Source of the DNA: Burkholderiales bacterium
Lineage (GTDB): Bacteria; Pseudomonadota; Gammaproteobacteria; Burkholderiales; SG8-41
Assembly (NCBI GenBank): GCA_022841375.1
Contig: JALHRQ010000005.1
Span: 62,001-126,000 of the forward strand
Direction of reading: 5' to 3'
Length of the DNA stretch: 64,000 nucleotides
This document shows, piece by piece, positions 9,594-18,755 of the stretch. Position numbers and translations under genes: made by a program. The notes under the pieces are model-generated. The model had not been told where the DNA came from. It saw only the letters and a program-made list of their open reading frames with translations, and made no database searches. Position 1 is the first letter of the stretch, and the number at the start of each line of letters is the position of its first letter.

Positions 9594-9633
9594 CAGTCTA
9601 TCCGCCTGCCCCAGGCAGATTCTTCAAGGACCT

Positions 9634-9657
9634 TCAAAGACCTTTGATGTAGGTCAT
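9634..9657 (+). promoter_or_regulatory. Palindrome and FNR/ANR-like site upstream of phaC
   Basis: In the 117-bp tex-phaC gap, TCAAAG-AC-CTTTGA is a perfect inverted repeat (9634-9647). Overlapping it, TTGAT-GTAG-GTCAT (9644-9657) matches 9 of 10 positions of the ANR consensus TTGAT-N4-(A/G)TCAA. It is centred about 60 bp before the phaC ATG. No good -10 is placed for class II activation, so function is speculative. Confidence 0.3.
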
Positions 9658-9710
9658 AAAACCCGGTATCCGCTTTCCCCGGCAGAGGGCAGTGGGGGTA
9701 GGATATTTGC

Positions 9711-11459
9711 ATGGCCAAGTCTCGCAAAACGGGATTGCCGGCAACTGACGCGATAGAGCGCAGCGCGGCGCATTGGGGTGATCAGATCGAACAGATCCGT
9801 CACTCGATGGATCCCTTCGGCATCGGCGCGTCTTTCCGCAAGGTGAGCGAAGGCTGGCTGGCCAATCCGGAACAACTGGCTACCGCGCTTAGCCAACTGA
9901 CGCGGGATATGCAATCTCTGCAACTGAATGCCTGGCAGACCGCGACCGGGCTGAAACCGGACCCGGTGCAGGTGCCCAAGCCCGATGACGAACGGTTCAC
10001 CGACCCGGTGTGGAATGAGTCAGCGCCGTTTTCCCTGCTGAAGCAGTATTACCTGCTGTATACCCACTGGCTGGAGGAATCGCTGTTTGATGCGCCCGAC
10101 ACGCCGGCCAAGGAACGTCGCCATGCCGCGTTCTGGGCACGGCAATGGCTCAATGCCATTGCGCCCAACAATTACCTCTATACCAATCCCGTTGCCCTGA
10201 AAAAATTCTGGGAGACCGGAGGCGCCTCGCTGACTCACGGGCTGAAGCAGTGGCTGGATGATCTGCGTTCCGGTGACGTGCAGATGGTTGACCGCTCGGC
10301 CTTCCAGGTCGGCAAGAACCTGGCGTTGTCGCCGGGCGCAGTGGTCTACCGCAATGAACTGATGGAATTGATCCAGTACACACCGGCAACCGAACAGGTG
10401 CACACAGTGCCGATTGTGATAGTCCCGCCATGGATCAACAAGTTTTACATTCTCGACCTCAATGAAAAGAAAAGCCTGATACGTTATCTTGTGGCGCAGG
10501 GGTACACGGTGTTTGTCGTCAGCTGGCGCAATCCGACTTCGGCGCAGGCCGACATATCGTTCGCCGACTACCTGATGAAGGGCATCCGTGATGCTGTAGA
10601 TGCGGCACGTGCAATCTGCGGCACTTCGAAGGTTCATGCGGCCGGCTACTGCATCGGCGGCACCGCACTGACTGCCATGATGGCCTGGTACAACGCAGAG
10701 TATCCGGATCCTGCGCAAGTACCGGTTGCGCACTGGACGCTGTTCGCTACGCTGACTGATTTTTCACGGCCCGGCGGTATCGAAGTTTTTCTGAACGAGG
10801 AAACCATCGATTCCCTGGAATCGATGATGGCGCAGCAGGGGTTTCTTGATGGCCGGGACATGGCACGTGCGTTTCGCCTGCTGCGATCCAACAGCCTGAT
10901 CTGGCATTACTTCGTACATAACTATCTGTACGGCGAAACGCCGCCGGCATTCGATGTGCTTTACTGGAATACCGACGTCACCCGCATGCCGCGCGCAATG
11001 CACGCTTTTTATCTGCGCGAGTTCTACCTGCACAACAAACTGGTGCAGAAGGACGGCTTGACCCTTGCAGGACACCCCATCGACCTTGAACGCATCCACC
11101 AGCCCTTGTATGCGGTGGGCTGCGAGGAGGACCATATCGCGCCGTGGAAGGCGACATTCAAAATTGCGGGCAAACTGCAGGCGCCCGTGCAGTACACCTT
11201 GTCGAGTTCAGGCCATATCCTGGGCATCATCAATCCGCCGGTGACGCCACCGAAACGCAGCTATTGGAGCGGCCCCTGCGCGGACCAAAGTCCGGATGAG
11301 TGGAAACGCCAGTGTACGGAAGTGCAGGGCACGTGGTGGTCTCACTGGACGCAACATCTTGCACAGCATTGCGGGCCCCTGATTCCGGCACGCCAACCCG
11401 GCTCCGCGAAATATCCGGCGCTGCACGCCGCCCCCGGCCTGTACGTACAGGAAATTTAA
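9711..11459 (+). CDS. phaC: Class I poly(3-hydroxyalkanoate) synthase
   Basis: Polymerises (R)-3-hydroxyacyl-CoA into PHA storage granules. The length (582 aa) and sequence fit class I PhaC. The lipase-like box AGYCIGGTA contains nucleophile Cys314; Asp474 (EEDHIAPW) and His502 (SSGHILGI) complete the triad, in register with Cys319/Asp480/His508 of Cupriavidus. An N-terminal variable helical region (1-100) and the conserved alpha/beta-hydrolase core (HTVPIVIVPPWINKFYILDL) are present. No phaA, phaB, phaR or phasin gene is adjacent, so the gene is detached from the usual pha operon. The ATG at 9711 follows a GGGGGTAGGAT stretch. A strong bidirectional terminator separates it from convergent rne. 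Substrates can be expected to be short chain (C3-C5). Confidence 0.96.
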   Translation: MAKSRKTGLPATDAIERSAAHWGDQIEQIRHSMDPFGIGASFRKVSEGWLANPEQLATALSQLTRDMQSLQLNAWQTATGLKPDPVQVPKPDDERFTDPVWNESAPFSLLKQYYLLYTHWLEESLFDAPDTPAKERRHAAFWARQWLNAIAPNNYLYTNPVALKKFWETGGASLTHGLKQWLDDLRSGDVQMVDRSAFQVGKNLALSPGAVVYRNELMELIQYTPATEQVHTVPIVIVPPWINKFYILDLNEKKSLIRYLVAQGYTVFVVSWRNPTSAQADISFADYLMKGIRDAVDAARAICGTSKVHAAGYCIGGTALTAMMAWYNAEYPDPAQVPVAHWTLFATLTDFSRPGGIEVFLNEETIDSLESMMAQQGFLDGRDMARAFRLLRSNSLIWHYFVHNYLYGETPPAFDVLYWNTDVTRMPRAMHAFYLREFYLHNKLVQKDGLTLAGHPIDLERIHQPLYAVGCEEDHIAPWKATFKIAGKLQAPVQYTLSSSGHILGIINPPVTPPKRSYWSGPCADQSPDEWKRQCTEVQGTWWSHWTQHLAQHCGPLIPARQPGSAKYPALHAAPGLYVQEI

Positions 11460-11479
11460 CAATTGGACCCGCAATAAAA

Positions 11480-11504
11480 AAACGGCGCAGATTCTGCGCC
11501 GTTT
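11480..11504. terminator. Bidirectional intrinsic terminator between phaC and rne
   Basis: AAACGGCGCAG-ATT-CTGCGCCGTTT is a perfect 11-bp stem with a 3-base loop. An A-run precedes it and a T-rich run follows, so it can terminate both convergent genes. Confidence 0.9.
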
Positions 11505-11546
11505 AATTTTCAGTTACTAAAAACGATAACTTATATCGATTGATCG

Positions 11547-14261
11547 TCAGTTCCGCGTTTCTACCTGCTGCAACGGTTCATTGGCCACAGGTTCAGCGGG
11601 CGGACGCACGCGTTTGACACGTTTCGGTGCGCCCTCATCAGCCGCAGCCAGAGCGGCTTGCGCGCGCTCGGCCTTGGTTTCCACCTGTTGCAGATCCGAA
11701 GACCACTCAAGTTTCAGAGGGGGCGGGACAACTGGGGCCGGCGCCGGCTGCGCCTCAGCAACGGGTTGCTGCGGAATTGCGATCGGTTCCGCGGCTGTCG
11801 ACGGTGCAGCAACAGGCGTTTCCACAACCACTGCGGACGCCGCGGTCACAACTGCCGGTTCCGGAATGGGTGCTTGTACTTGAACAACGGGTTCCTGCGG
11901 CACCAACGGTGTGGCGGTCTGCTCCGCTTCATGGACAACTTCCTCAACCGGTGCAGGTTCAACCGCCAGGGCGTTAGGAACCACGCTGTGCGTTTCCGGA
12001 TTCGGCACAAACGGCGTGCGCGGGTACCAGACACGGTCGCCGCGCTGCTGCTGGCCTTGACGTTCCGGGCGCTCGGAAGCCGGTTCACCACTTCGTTCGG
12101 CGCGATCCGCACCACCTCGACGACCACGCCGACGGCGGCTGCCGCTGCGTTCTTCGCCGTTTTGCTCAAGACCCTGCACAAGAGGTGATGCATTGGCCAA
12201 ATCGGCTTGATCAATTTCAGCGACTTCCGCTGCCACGGGTGCGCGTTGTGGCTCACGGGGTTCCTGCGGACGTTCCTCACGCGGGCCACGACCGCGACGC
12301 TGACGGTCTTCACCATTGCGCTCACTGCCTTCGCGTTCGCGACGCGGACCGCGTTCTCCGCGACCCCCGCGTTCGCCGCGACCGCCGCGTTCCTGGCGCT
12401 CACCACCGCGTTCACTGCGCTCCCCACCACGACCTGCGCCGCGCTCTCCACGCTGCGGACGACCGTTGCCGGTGGCGCCGCGGGCCGGACGGGCATTACG
12501 TGAAGGTTCGGCAGCCGCAGGTGCCGCCGCTTCCGAAGAAGGTTTGCGCCGGAACCAACCCATAATTTTGCCGATGATGCCTTCATCCGATGCGGAGGGC
12601 AGCGTGGCCGCAAGCGGCGCTGCCGGAGCAGGGGCTGCGGTCGGCGCCGGCGCCTGTTGCATCATCGTAATGCCTTTGACAGCGGCTTCGGCGCGCGGAA
12701 CCGCAGGTTCTGCCGCACTTTCGCCCTTGTCTTCCTCGCTCGGCATCTGCACCATTTCGTAACTGGGGGCCAGTGTGTCGCTCTGATTCAGATCGTCGTG
12801 GCGCAGCCGCGTAACAGTGTAGTTCGGTGTTTCGATGTGGATGTTCGGGATCAGCAGCACGTTGACGCGATGACGCGCCTCGAGCAACTGCAGATCAACG
12901 CGTTTTTCGTTGAGCAGGAAGGTCGCGACATCGACCGGCACCTGCGCATGCACCGCGGCCGTGTTGTCCTTCATCGATTCTTCCTGAATGATGCGCAGGA
13001 TGTGCAGTGCGGTGGATTCGGTGCCACGGATATGACCGACGCCATGGCAGCGCGGGCAGGGGCTGTGGCTGGATTCGCCGAGCGACGGACGCAGGCGCTG
13101 CCGCGACAGCTCCATCAGGCCAAAGCGTGAAATCTTGCCAAGTTGTACGCGGGCGCGGTCGTATTTGAGCGCGTCGCGCAGGCGGTTTTCGACCTCGCGC
13201 TGATTACGCTGCGATTCCATGTCGATGAAGTCGATGACGATCAGGCCGCCCAGATCGCGCAGCCTCAGTTGGCGGGCGACTTCGTCGGCTGCTTCCAGAT
13301 TGGTGCGGAACGCGGTTTCCTCGATGTCGGCACCGCGCGTCGAACGCGCCGAGTTGACGTCGACCGCCACCAGCGCTTCGGTGTGGTCGATCACCACAGC
13401 GCCGCCGGACGGCAGATTGACCGAGCGCGAGAACGCGGATTCGATCTGGTGTTCGATCTGGAATCGCGAAAACAGCGGCACATCGTCGCGATAGAGCTTG
13501 GCGCGCTCGACATAGTTCGGCATCACATGGCTCATGAACTGCACGGCCTGCTCGTGGATCGAGTCGGTGTCGATCAGGATTTCGCCGATGTCTTCATGGA
13601 AATAGTCGCGGATCGCGCGGATGACCAGACTGGATTCCTGGAAAATCAGGAACGCGCCGTCCTGCTGGGTGGCCGCGCCTTCGATCGCCGTCCACAGCTG
13701 GAGCAGGTATTTCAGATCCCAGTTCAGTTCTTCGGCGCTGCGGCCGATGCCGGCGGTACGGGCGATGACGCTCATGCCGTTCGGCACATCCAGCTGGCCC
13801 ACCGTTTCCTTCAGTTCCGCCCGGTCTTCACCTTCGATACGGCGCGAGACGCCGCCGCCGCGCGGGTTGTTGGGCATCAGCACCAGATAGCGGCCGGCCA
13901 GACTGATAAAGGTGGTCAGCGCGGCGCCTTTGTTCCCGCGCTCATCCTTGTCGACCTGCACGATGACTTCCTGGCGTTCGCGCAGCGCGTCCTGGATGCG
14001 GGCTTTGCTGACGTCCACGCCGGACTTGAAGTAGGCGCGGGCGACTTCCTTGAACGGCAGGAAACCGTGGCGGTCGTGACCGTAATCAACAAAGGCGGCT
14101 TCGAGGCTGGGCTCGATGCGGGTAATGACACCCTTGTAGATATTGCTCTTGCGCTGTTCCTTACCGGCGGATTCGATGTCGAGATCGATCAGTTTCTGAC
14201 CGTCGACGATGGCAACGCGCAGCTCTTCAGCTTGCGTCGCATTGAACAACATGCGTTTCAT
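11547..14261 (-). CDS. rne: Ribonuclease E
   Basis: Endoribonuclease that starts mRNA decay and processes rRNA/tRNA; scaffold of the degradosome. The start at 14261 ([10 protein letters not shown]) is chosen over the longer frame (to 14303) because it matches other RNase E proteins and follows a GGGAGA Shine-Dalgarno; this gives 904 aa. The S1 domain has [18 protein letters not shown]. Catalytic Asp301 and Asp344 lie in VAVDVNSA and VIDFIDM, and the zinc-link CPRC is at 402-405. After about residue 520 the protein is disordered: a Gly/Arg/Glu-rich block (about 590-720), then a Pro/Ala/Val-rich block and a basic RVKRVRPP stretch near the end. The repetitive C-terminal half fits RNA- and partner-binding microdomains. 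Downstream of phaC, convergent. Confidence 0.97.
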   Translation of the reverse strand: MKRMLFNATQAEELRVAIVDGQKLIDLDIESAGKEQRKSNIYKGVITRIEPSLEAAFVDYGHDRHGFLPFKEVARAYFKSGVDVSKARIQDALRERQEVIVQVDKDERGNKGAALTTFISLAGRYLVLMPNNPRGGGVSRRIEGEDRAELKETVGQLDVPNGMSVIARTAGIGRSAEELNWDLKYLLQLWTAIEGAATQQDGAFLIFQESSLVIRAIRDYFHEDIGEILIDTDSIHEQAVQFMSHVMPNYVERAKLYRDDVPLFSRFQIEHQIESAFSRSVNLPSGGAVVIDHTEALVAVDVNSARSTRGADIEETAFRTNLEAADEVARQLRLRDLGGLIVIDFIDMESQRNQREVENRLRDALKYDRARVQLGKISRFGLMELSRQRLRPSLGESSHSPCPRCHGVGHIRGTESTALHILRIIQEESMKDNTAAVHAQVPVDVATFLLNEKRVDLQLLEARHRVNVLLIPNIHIETPNYTVTRLRHDDLNQSDTLAPSYEMVQMPSEEDKGESAAEPAVPRAEAAVKGITMMQQAPAPTAAPAPAAPLAATLPSASDEGIIGKIMGWFRRKPSSEAAAPAAAEPSRNARPARGATGNGRPQRGERGAGRGGERSERGGERQERGGRGERGGRGERGPRREREGSERNGEDRQRRGRGPREERPQEPREPQRAPVAAEVAEIDQADLANASPLVQGLEQNGEERSGSRRRRGRRGGADRAERSGEPASERPERQGQQQRGDRVWYPRTPFVPNPETHSVVPNALAVEPAPVEEVVHEAEQTATPLVPQEPVVQVQAPIPEPAVVTAASAVVVETPVAAPSTAAEPIAIPQQPVAEAQPAPAPVVPPPLKLEWSSDLQQVETKAERAQAALAAADEGAPKRVKRVRPPAEPVANEPLQQVETRN

Positions 14262-14684
14262 TTCTTCTTCTCCCGCGCTCAAGGATTTGCACGGGATGGA
14301 CACAACGGTTACCGCCCGCAGGCGGGGGACTCAGGATGATTCAGCTGGTAATCAGCTATTTGAAACGATCGTGATTGGCGTCCTGGTTATGCATTGTGTC
14401 TTGCTGGGATTCGCGCGGTTCGCGCAAATCCGGAAAATCGAACAGTGCCTTGAGCGCGTAATTCGTCTAGTATCGCTACTTGTTTCGGTGAGCGACTTTA
14501 ACCCTGTATTTATTTCAAACACGGCAAACGCCGTGGACATGCCGCGCAACATCGCCGTCGTCGCAATCGCGTACTGACAGCATCCATTGCAGTGAGCGCA
14601 CCAGTTGCGGAATTCCTTCGCGTCGGGCTTGGCCCAAGTTCCGCGTCGTCCGCCAGGGGCAGCGCTGGCAAGAAGTATAAGTAA
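14262..14684. promoter_or_regulatory. rne leader and divergent rne/rluC promoter region
   Basis: A 423-bp non-coding gap separates the divergent rne and rluC starts. In E. coli the same gene pair is divergent and rne has a long leader through which RNase E autoregulates; this size is compatible with that. I find no clear consensus promoter on either strand. Small open frames inside it have no family-like sequence or ribosome-binding site, and I read it as non-coding. Confidence 0.5.
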
Positions 14685-15629
14685 ATGAACAAGTTAAGTA
14701 AAGATTCCACATTACGGCACACGATTGACGAGGATTCGGTCGGCCAGCGCATCGACAACTACCTGATGCGACGGCTGAAAGGGGTTCCGAAAAGCCATGT
14801 CTACCGGATCCTGCGCAGCGGCGAAGTCCGGGTCAACAGTGGCCGGATCGGCCCCGATTACCGCCTTCAGGCCGGCGATCAAGTTCGCATCCCCCCGGTC
14901 CGGACCGCCCAGAAATCAGAAACCCGGATGCCCTCAGGGCCGGGGTTCAAGCCGGTCATCCTGTTTGAGGACGAAGCGCTGTTGGCCATCGACAAGCCGT
15001 CGGGCATGGCCGTACACGGCGGCAGCGGCGTCAGTTTCGGCGTCATTGAAGCCCTCCGGCACGCCCGTCCGCAGGCCAAGTTCCTCGAACTGGTACACCG
15101 GCTGGATCGTGAAACCTCTGGCGTTCTGCTGCTGGCCAAAAAACGCACGGCGCTGGTCGAGCTGCATCGCCAGTTGCAGGCCGGTGAAACCGAAAAACGA
15201 TATCTGGCGCTGGTCAAAGGTCTGTGGACCGAACGCAAGCGCATCGTCGACCTGTCGTTGGAGAAATATGTAGCCGGATCGGGGGAACGCCGGGTCAATG
15301 TCAATGCAGACGGTGATCGTGCGTTGACCATTTTCAGGCTTGAACGCCGCGTCGGCCCCTATAGTTTGCTTGACGCTGAACTTAAAACCGGTCGCACCCA
15401 TCAAATCCGGGTACATCTTGCCCATCTGGGCTTTCCGATACTCGGCGATGACAAATACGGAGACTTTACGCTGAATAAAACGCTGGCCAAGCAGGGCCTA
15501 AAGCGGATGTTCCTGCATGCCCGAATGCTGGCGGTACGCCACCCGTTGAGCCGCGAGAAAATTGTGGTGGAAGCGCCCTTGCCGCCGGAATTGCAGTTGT
15601 TCGTCGAGGCCTCCAGGCGTCATGCGTAA
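14685..15629 (+). CDS. rluC: Ribosomal large subunit pseudouridine synthase C
   Basis: RluC isomerises uridines 955, 2504 and 2580 of 23S rRNA (E. coli numbering). The 314-residue protein has an N-terminal S4 RNA-binding domain (about 16-75, with QRIDNYLMRRLKGVPKSHVYR) and a pseudouridine synthase domain with the RluA-family motif HRLDRETSG, where Asp141 is catalytic. KTGRTHQIRVHLAHLG is the family's second signature. The divergent placement next to rne matches E. coli and betaproteobacteria. The last 8 bases overlap the next gene, so a short operon with the HAD phosphatase and perhaps sppA is likely. Confidence 0.95.
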   Translation: MNKLSKDSTLRHTIDEDSVGQRIDNYLMRRLKGVPKSHVYRILRSGEVRVNSGRIGPDYRLQAGDQVRIPPVRTAQKSETRMPSGPGFKPVILFEDEALLAIDKPSGMAVHGGSGVSFGVIEALRHARPQAKFLELVHRLDRETSGVLLLAKKRTALVELHRQLQAGETEKRYLALVKGLWTERKRIVDLSLEKYVAGSGERRVNVNADGDRALTIFRLERRVGPYSLLDAELKTGRTHQIRVHLAHLGFPILGDDKYGDFTLNKTLAKQGLKRMFLHARMLAVRHPLSREKIVVEAPLPPELQLFVEASRRHA

Positions 15630-16278
15630 GCCATATGAGCTGCTGATCTTCGACTGGGACGGTACGCTGATGGATTCAGCAGCGGCCATCGCCGAAGCGC
15701 TGCAGGCCGCCTGCGCCGATCTTGACCTGCCGGTGCCGCCCACCTCAGAAGCGCGTTACGTCATCGGGCTGGGCCTGAAGGATGCGATGAAACACATACT
15801 TCCGGATTTGCCGGATAGCGATTACCCGAAAGTCGTTGATCGTTATCGGGTGCATTTTTTGAAGCGCGATGGCGACACGACCCTGTTTGACGGTGCGCGC
15901 GAGATGATTGAAGACCTGCGCGAGCGCGGCTATATGCTGGCTGTTGCAACCGGCAAGAGCCGGCGCGGATTGAATCGCGCGCTGCAGGACACGGGTCTGC
16001 ATGGTTTTTTCGACACCACCCGCTGCGCCGACGAAGGCTTTGCCAAACCGCATCCGGGGATGCTGGTGACGATACTAGATACTCTGGCGACGCCAGCCGA
16101 GCATGCATTGATGATCGGCGATACCACGCATGATCTGAGCATGGCTAACGCGGCCCGCGTGGCAGCCGTGGCGATTACCCATGGCGCCCATGAGCGCGAT
16201 GCACTGGAAGCTTGCAAACCGCTGATCATGGTTGAGGGCATTCGCCAGTTGCGCGACTGGTTATTGCCGGCAGCTTAA
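15622..16278 (+). CDS. HAD-superfamily IA phosphatase (Gph-like)
   Basis: Small-molecule phosphatase of HAD subclass IA. From ATG 15622 (218 aa), motif I is FDWDGTLMDS with nucleophile Asp11 and acid/base Asp13. Motif II is AVATGKSRRG, with Lys in GFAKPHPGM (motif III) and IGDTTHDLSMA (motif IV). The open frame continues upstream to 15562 inside rluC, but the family begins just before YELLIFDWDG, and this ATG overlaps the rluC stop by 8 bases. The cap insertion at about 20-85 resembles phosphoglycolate phosphatase, but such proteins are diverse, and the exact substrate is not determined. This gene regularly follows rluC in Burkholderiales. Confidence 0.9.
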   Translation: MRKPYELLIFDWDGTLMDSAAAIAEALQAACADLDLPVPPTSEARYVIGLGLKDAMKHILPDLPDSDYPKVVDRYRVHFLKRDGDTTLFDGAREMIEDLRERGYMLAVATGKSRRGLNRALQDTGLHGFFDTTRCADEGFAKPHPGMLVTILDTLATPAEHALMIGDTTHDLSMANAARVAAVAITHGAHERDALEACKPLIMVEGIRQLRDWLLPAA

Positions 16279-16341
16279 ATTGATGATTACGTCAGACCGA
16301 TCCAAATTTTGTTGTAGTATATTGTTTTTAAAGGAATTTAA

Positions 16342-17295
16342 ATGTCAGACCCGCAAATGAACGACCCGCAATGGGAGCGCGGCGTGCTTGAGAAAGTTGC
16401 GCTGGCGGCTATCAGCGAACAACGTGCGGCACGGCGTTGGAGCATGTTTTTCAAAATGATGGTGCTGTTGTATCTGTTCGCACTCCTGTTCATCGGCATG
16501 GGCTGGTTCGGCAAACGCGACAGTCTGCCCGGCAGCCACACCGCGCTGATCGACATCAACGGCGTGATCAGTTCCGGCAGCCCGGCCAGCGCCGACAAAA
16601 TCATGAGCGGATTGCAGACGGCGTTCAAAGACAAAAATACCAAAGGCATTGTCATCCGCATCAACAGTCCGGGCGGCAGCCCGGTGCAGGCAGGATACAT
16701 CTATGACGAGATCAAGCGCCTGCGCGGGTTACATCCCGAGATTCCGCTGTATGCAGTCGTCGAAGACATTTGCGCCTCAGGCGGTTATTACATTGCCGCA
16801 GCCGCCGACAAAATCTATGTCGACAAGGCCAGCATCATCGGTTCCATTGGCGTATTGATGGACGGCTTCGGTTTCACCGGCACCATGGAAAAGCTCGGCG
16901 TCGAGCGCCGCCTGCTGGCGGCCGGCGAAAACAAGGGTTTTCTGGATCCGTTTTCGCCGATTCAGGAGCAGCAAAAGGCTCACGCTGAAACCATGCTCGG
17001 CGACATCCATCAGCAATTCATCACGGTGGTACGCCAAGGGCGCGGCAAACGGCTCAAGGAAACGCCGGACATGTTTTCCGGATTGCTGTGGGTCGGCCAG
17101 AAAAGCATCGACCTCGGACTGGCTGACGCACTGGGCAGTCTGGAGTATGTCGCCCGCGACATCATCAAGGCCGAAGACATCGTCGACTACACGCAGCAGG
17201 AAAACATTGCCGAACGTTTTGCGAGACGTTTCGGTGCGGCAACGGCTGAAACGCTGATCAAACTCGGCGGCATGGGCAGCCTGACGATCCGCTAA
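16342..17295 (+). CDS. sppA: Signal peptide peptidase SppA, S49 family
   Basis: Membrane-anchored serine protease that degrades cleaved signal peptides. The 317-aa, single-domain form shows one N-terminal membrane helix (about 38-55, MMVLLYLFALLFIGMG) and an S49 core. Nucleophile Ser146 sits in ICASGGYYIA and general base Lys198 in GENKGFLDPF; VIRINSPGGSP is the conserved strand-loop that forms the oxyanion hole. Domain size fits the short Bacillus-type SppA, not the 600-residue E. coli type. An AAAGGA Shine-Dalgarno precedes ATG 16342 in an AT-rich 63-bp gap, which may contain its own promoter. Convergent with the following leftward methyltransferase. Confidence 0.94.
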   Translation: MSDPQMNDPQWERGVLEKVALAAISEQRAARRWSMFFKMMVLLYLFALLFIGMGWFGKRDSLPGSHTALIDINGVISSGSPASADKIMSGLQTAFKDKNTKGIVIRINSPGGSPVQAGYIYDEIKRLRGLHPEIPLYAVVEDICASGGYYIAAAADKIYVDKASIIGSIGVLMDGFGFTGTMEKLGVERRLLAAGENKGFLDPFSPIQEQQKAHAETMLGDIHQQFITVVRQGRGKRLKETPDMFSGLLWVGQKSIDLGLADALGSLEYVARDIIKAEDIVDYTQQENIAERFARRFGAATAETLIKLGGMGSLTIR

Positions 17296-17304
17296 TCAGC
17301 CAAA

Positions 17305-18018
17305 TTAGCGTTTGCAGTAGAGCAGGAACACCGCCGGCCGCTTGTTCAGGGCCGGCAGCTTTTTACGCCATGCCGCAATCGTTCGCGTGGCGATACTCTC
17401 ATCGGGTTGCGTCAGATCGGCGGCGACACATAAAAGCGAATTTTCCGCACACTGTTCCAGCACGGCCTGCAATAGCGCATCGTTGCGATAGGGCGTTTCG
17501 ATGAATATCTGCGTGGTGTCCTCGCGCTTGGATCGTTGTTCGAGTTCGCGGATTTTTGCTGCCCGGGCTTTGGCATCGACCGGCAGGTAGCCGTGAAATG
17601 CGAAGCGTTGTCCGTTTAATCCCGAAGCCATCAGTGCGAGCAGGATCGCTGAAGGCCCGACCAGTGGCACCACCGGAATGCCGGTCTCGTGCGCAGCACG
17701 CACCAGCAGGGCGCCAGGATCAGCAACTGCCGGACAACCCGCTTCCGAGAGTAGTGCGATGTCGATGCCTTCCAGTAAAGGCTGTAACAGTCCCGGTATG
17801 GCCGCAACCGGTGTGTCCTTGTCGAGGGTATTGATGGTGACCGTGTTCAATGCCTTTGGAAACCCGATGCGTTTCAGGAATGCACGGGCAGATTTTGGAT
17901 TTTCTGCAATGAAGTGGGTCAGACGATGGGCCACGACTACGGAGGATTCGGGGAGCACCGGCGTCGGAAACTCGCCCAGATCGCTGGGCAGCAGAAACAG
18001 ATGCCCGGGTTTGCTCAT
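17305..18018 (-). CDS. SAM-dependent methyltransferase, RsmI/tetrapyrrole methylase fold
   Basis: A 237-aa protein of the tetrapyrrole-methylase/RsmI fold. Motifs include LFLLPSDLGEFP at the N-terminus, LLSEAGCPAVADPG (the SAM-binding and catalytic loop of RsmI, which reads SDAGTP there), VPLVGPSAILLALMASGLNGQRFAFHGYLP, and IFIETPYRN. It is shorter than RsmI (about 285 aa) and starts differently, so it is probably the RsmI paralogue commonly found beside maf in betaproteobacteria rather than RsmI itself. An rRNA 2'-O-methyltransferase role is plausible but unproven. The GTG/ATG start overlaps the end of maf by four bases, giving a two-gene leftward operon. Confidence 0.85.
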   Translation of the reverse strand: MSKPGHLFLLPSDLGEFPTPVLPESSVVVAHRLTHFIAENPKSARAFLKRIGFPKALNTVTINTLDKDTPVAAIPGLLQPLLEGIDIALLSEAGCPAVADPGALLVRAAHETGIPVVPLVGPSAILLALMASGLNGQRFAFHGYLPVDAKARAAKIRELEQRSKREDTTQIFIETPYRNDALLQAVLEQCAENSLLCVAADLTQPDESIATRTIAAWRKKLPALNKRPAVFLLYCKR

Positions 18019-18605
18019 GGCACTACGACGCCGACGCGTTGCAGCATCGTCACCAAAGTGATCAGCGGCAGGCCGATCAATGCGGTCGGATCATCACTCT
18101 CGACTTTTTCGACCAAGGCAATGCCCAACGCCTCGATCTTGGCACTGCCCGCGCAGTCATAAGGCTGATCCTGCAGCAGATAACGTTCGATGACGTCATC
18201 GGACAGTTCACGCATACGCACCGTCGTCGGCACGTTTGCACATTGCATTTCTTCGCTGGCGGCATCGTAAAGACAGATCGCCGTATGAAAAACCGTTGTT
18301 TTGCCGCTCATCGCCCGCAACTGGAGGACAGCAGCCTCATGCGTGCCCGGCTTGCCCAGCAGTGTGTTGTCGAGCAACGCCACCTGATCGGATCCAATAA
18401 TCAGGGCAGCGGTTTTCTGCAGCGCAATCTTGCGTGCTTTGGTAAGGGCCAGGCGAGTTGCAGTTGCCACCGGACCTTCGCCAGGCAGCGCCGTTTCGTC
18501 GATATCGGGGGCAATGATCTCGCAGTCAATACCAAGCCGGGCCATCAGGGCTTTACGGTAACTGGAGGATGAGGCGAGAACAATTTCCCGGGTCAGAACC
18601 GTCAT
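18015..18605 (-). CDS. Maf/YceF-type nucleoside triphosphate pyrophosphatase
   Basis: House-cleaning enzyme that hydrolyses non-canonical nucleotides; the YceF branch prefers m7GTP. From ATG 18605 (196 aa) the start is MTVLTREIVLASSSSYRK. A longer frame to 18662 exists, but the family starts near IVLASSS. Motifs: LASSSSYRK (phosphate loop), DETALPGE, GSDQVALLD (catalytic Asp), GKPGTHEAA, and YDCAGSAKIEALG near the C-terminus. The SDQV and GSAKIE forms are typical of the YceF subgroup rather than dTTP/UTP-type Maf. It is the first gene of the leftward pair with the RsmI-like methyltransferase and divergent from yceD; in E. coli yceF is likewise divergent from yceD-rpmF. Confidence 0.9.
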   Translation of the reverse strand: MTVLTREIVLASSSSYRKALMARLGIDCEIIAPDIDETALPGEGPVATATRLALTKARKIALQKTAALIIGSDQVALLDNTLLGKPGTHEAAVLQLRAMSGKTTVFHTAICLYDAASEEMQCANVPTTVRMRELSDDVIERYLLQDQPYDCAGSAKIEALGIALVEKVESDDPTALIGLPLITLVTMLQRVGVVVP

Positions 18606-18717
18606 TGGTGGTTGTAAGTATCTGAAACTGCGGGTGATAAGTAGTACAGCTGAATTGTCCACGGGCGGAAGACTGCGCTAAGTGCTTGGCTAATCAGGGA
18701 AAATGTCATCATTATTT

Positions 18718-18746
18718 TTGACAGTGAGTGCTGAAAATATTATCAT
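18718..18746 (+). promoter_or_regulatory. Near-consensus sigma-70 promoter for yceD-rpmF-fab operon
   Basis: A perfect TTGACA (18718-18723) is followed after exactly 17 bases by TATCAT (18741-18746, 5 of 6). The expected start point is at 18752-18756, while the yceD ATG is at 18756. The transcript would thus have a leader of zero to about four bases. Confidence 0.8.
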
Positions 18747-18755
18747 GCCGCGCTT

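Noticed and set aside
9606-9621. GCCTG-CCC-CAGGC hairpin after tex as a terminator
   Set aside because: Five-base stem and no proper U-run; too weak to call.
12316-12762. Pro/Arg/Ser-rich frame opposite rne
   Set aside because: It is the reverse reading of the repetitive Gly/Arg/Glu-coding part of RNase E; no family-like sequence.
13143-14339. 398-aa plus-strand frame opposite rne
   Set aside because: Antisense to the conserved catalytic half of RNase E; composition and lack of motifs mark it as a shadow.
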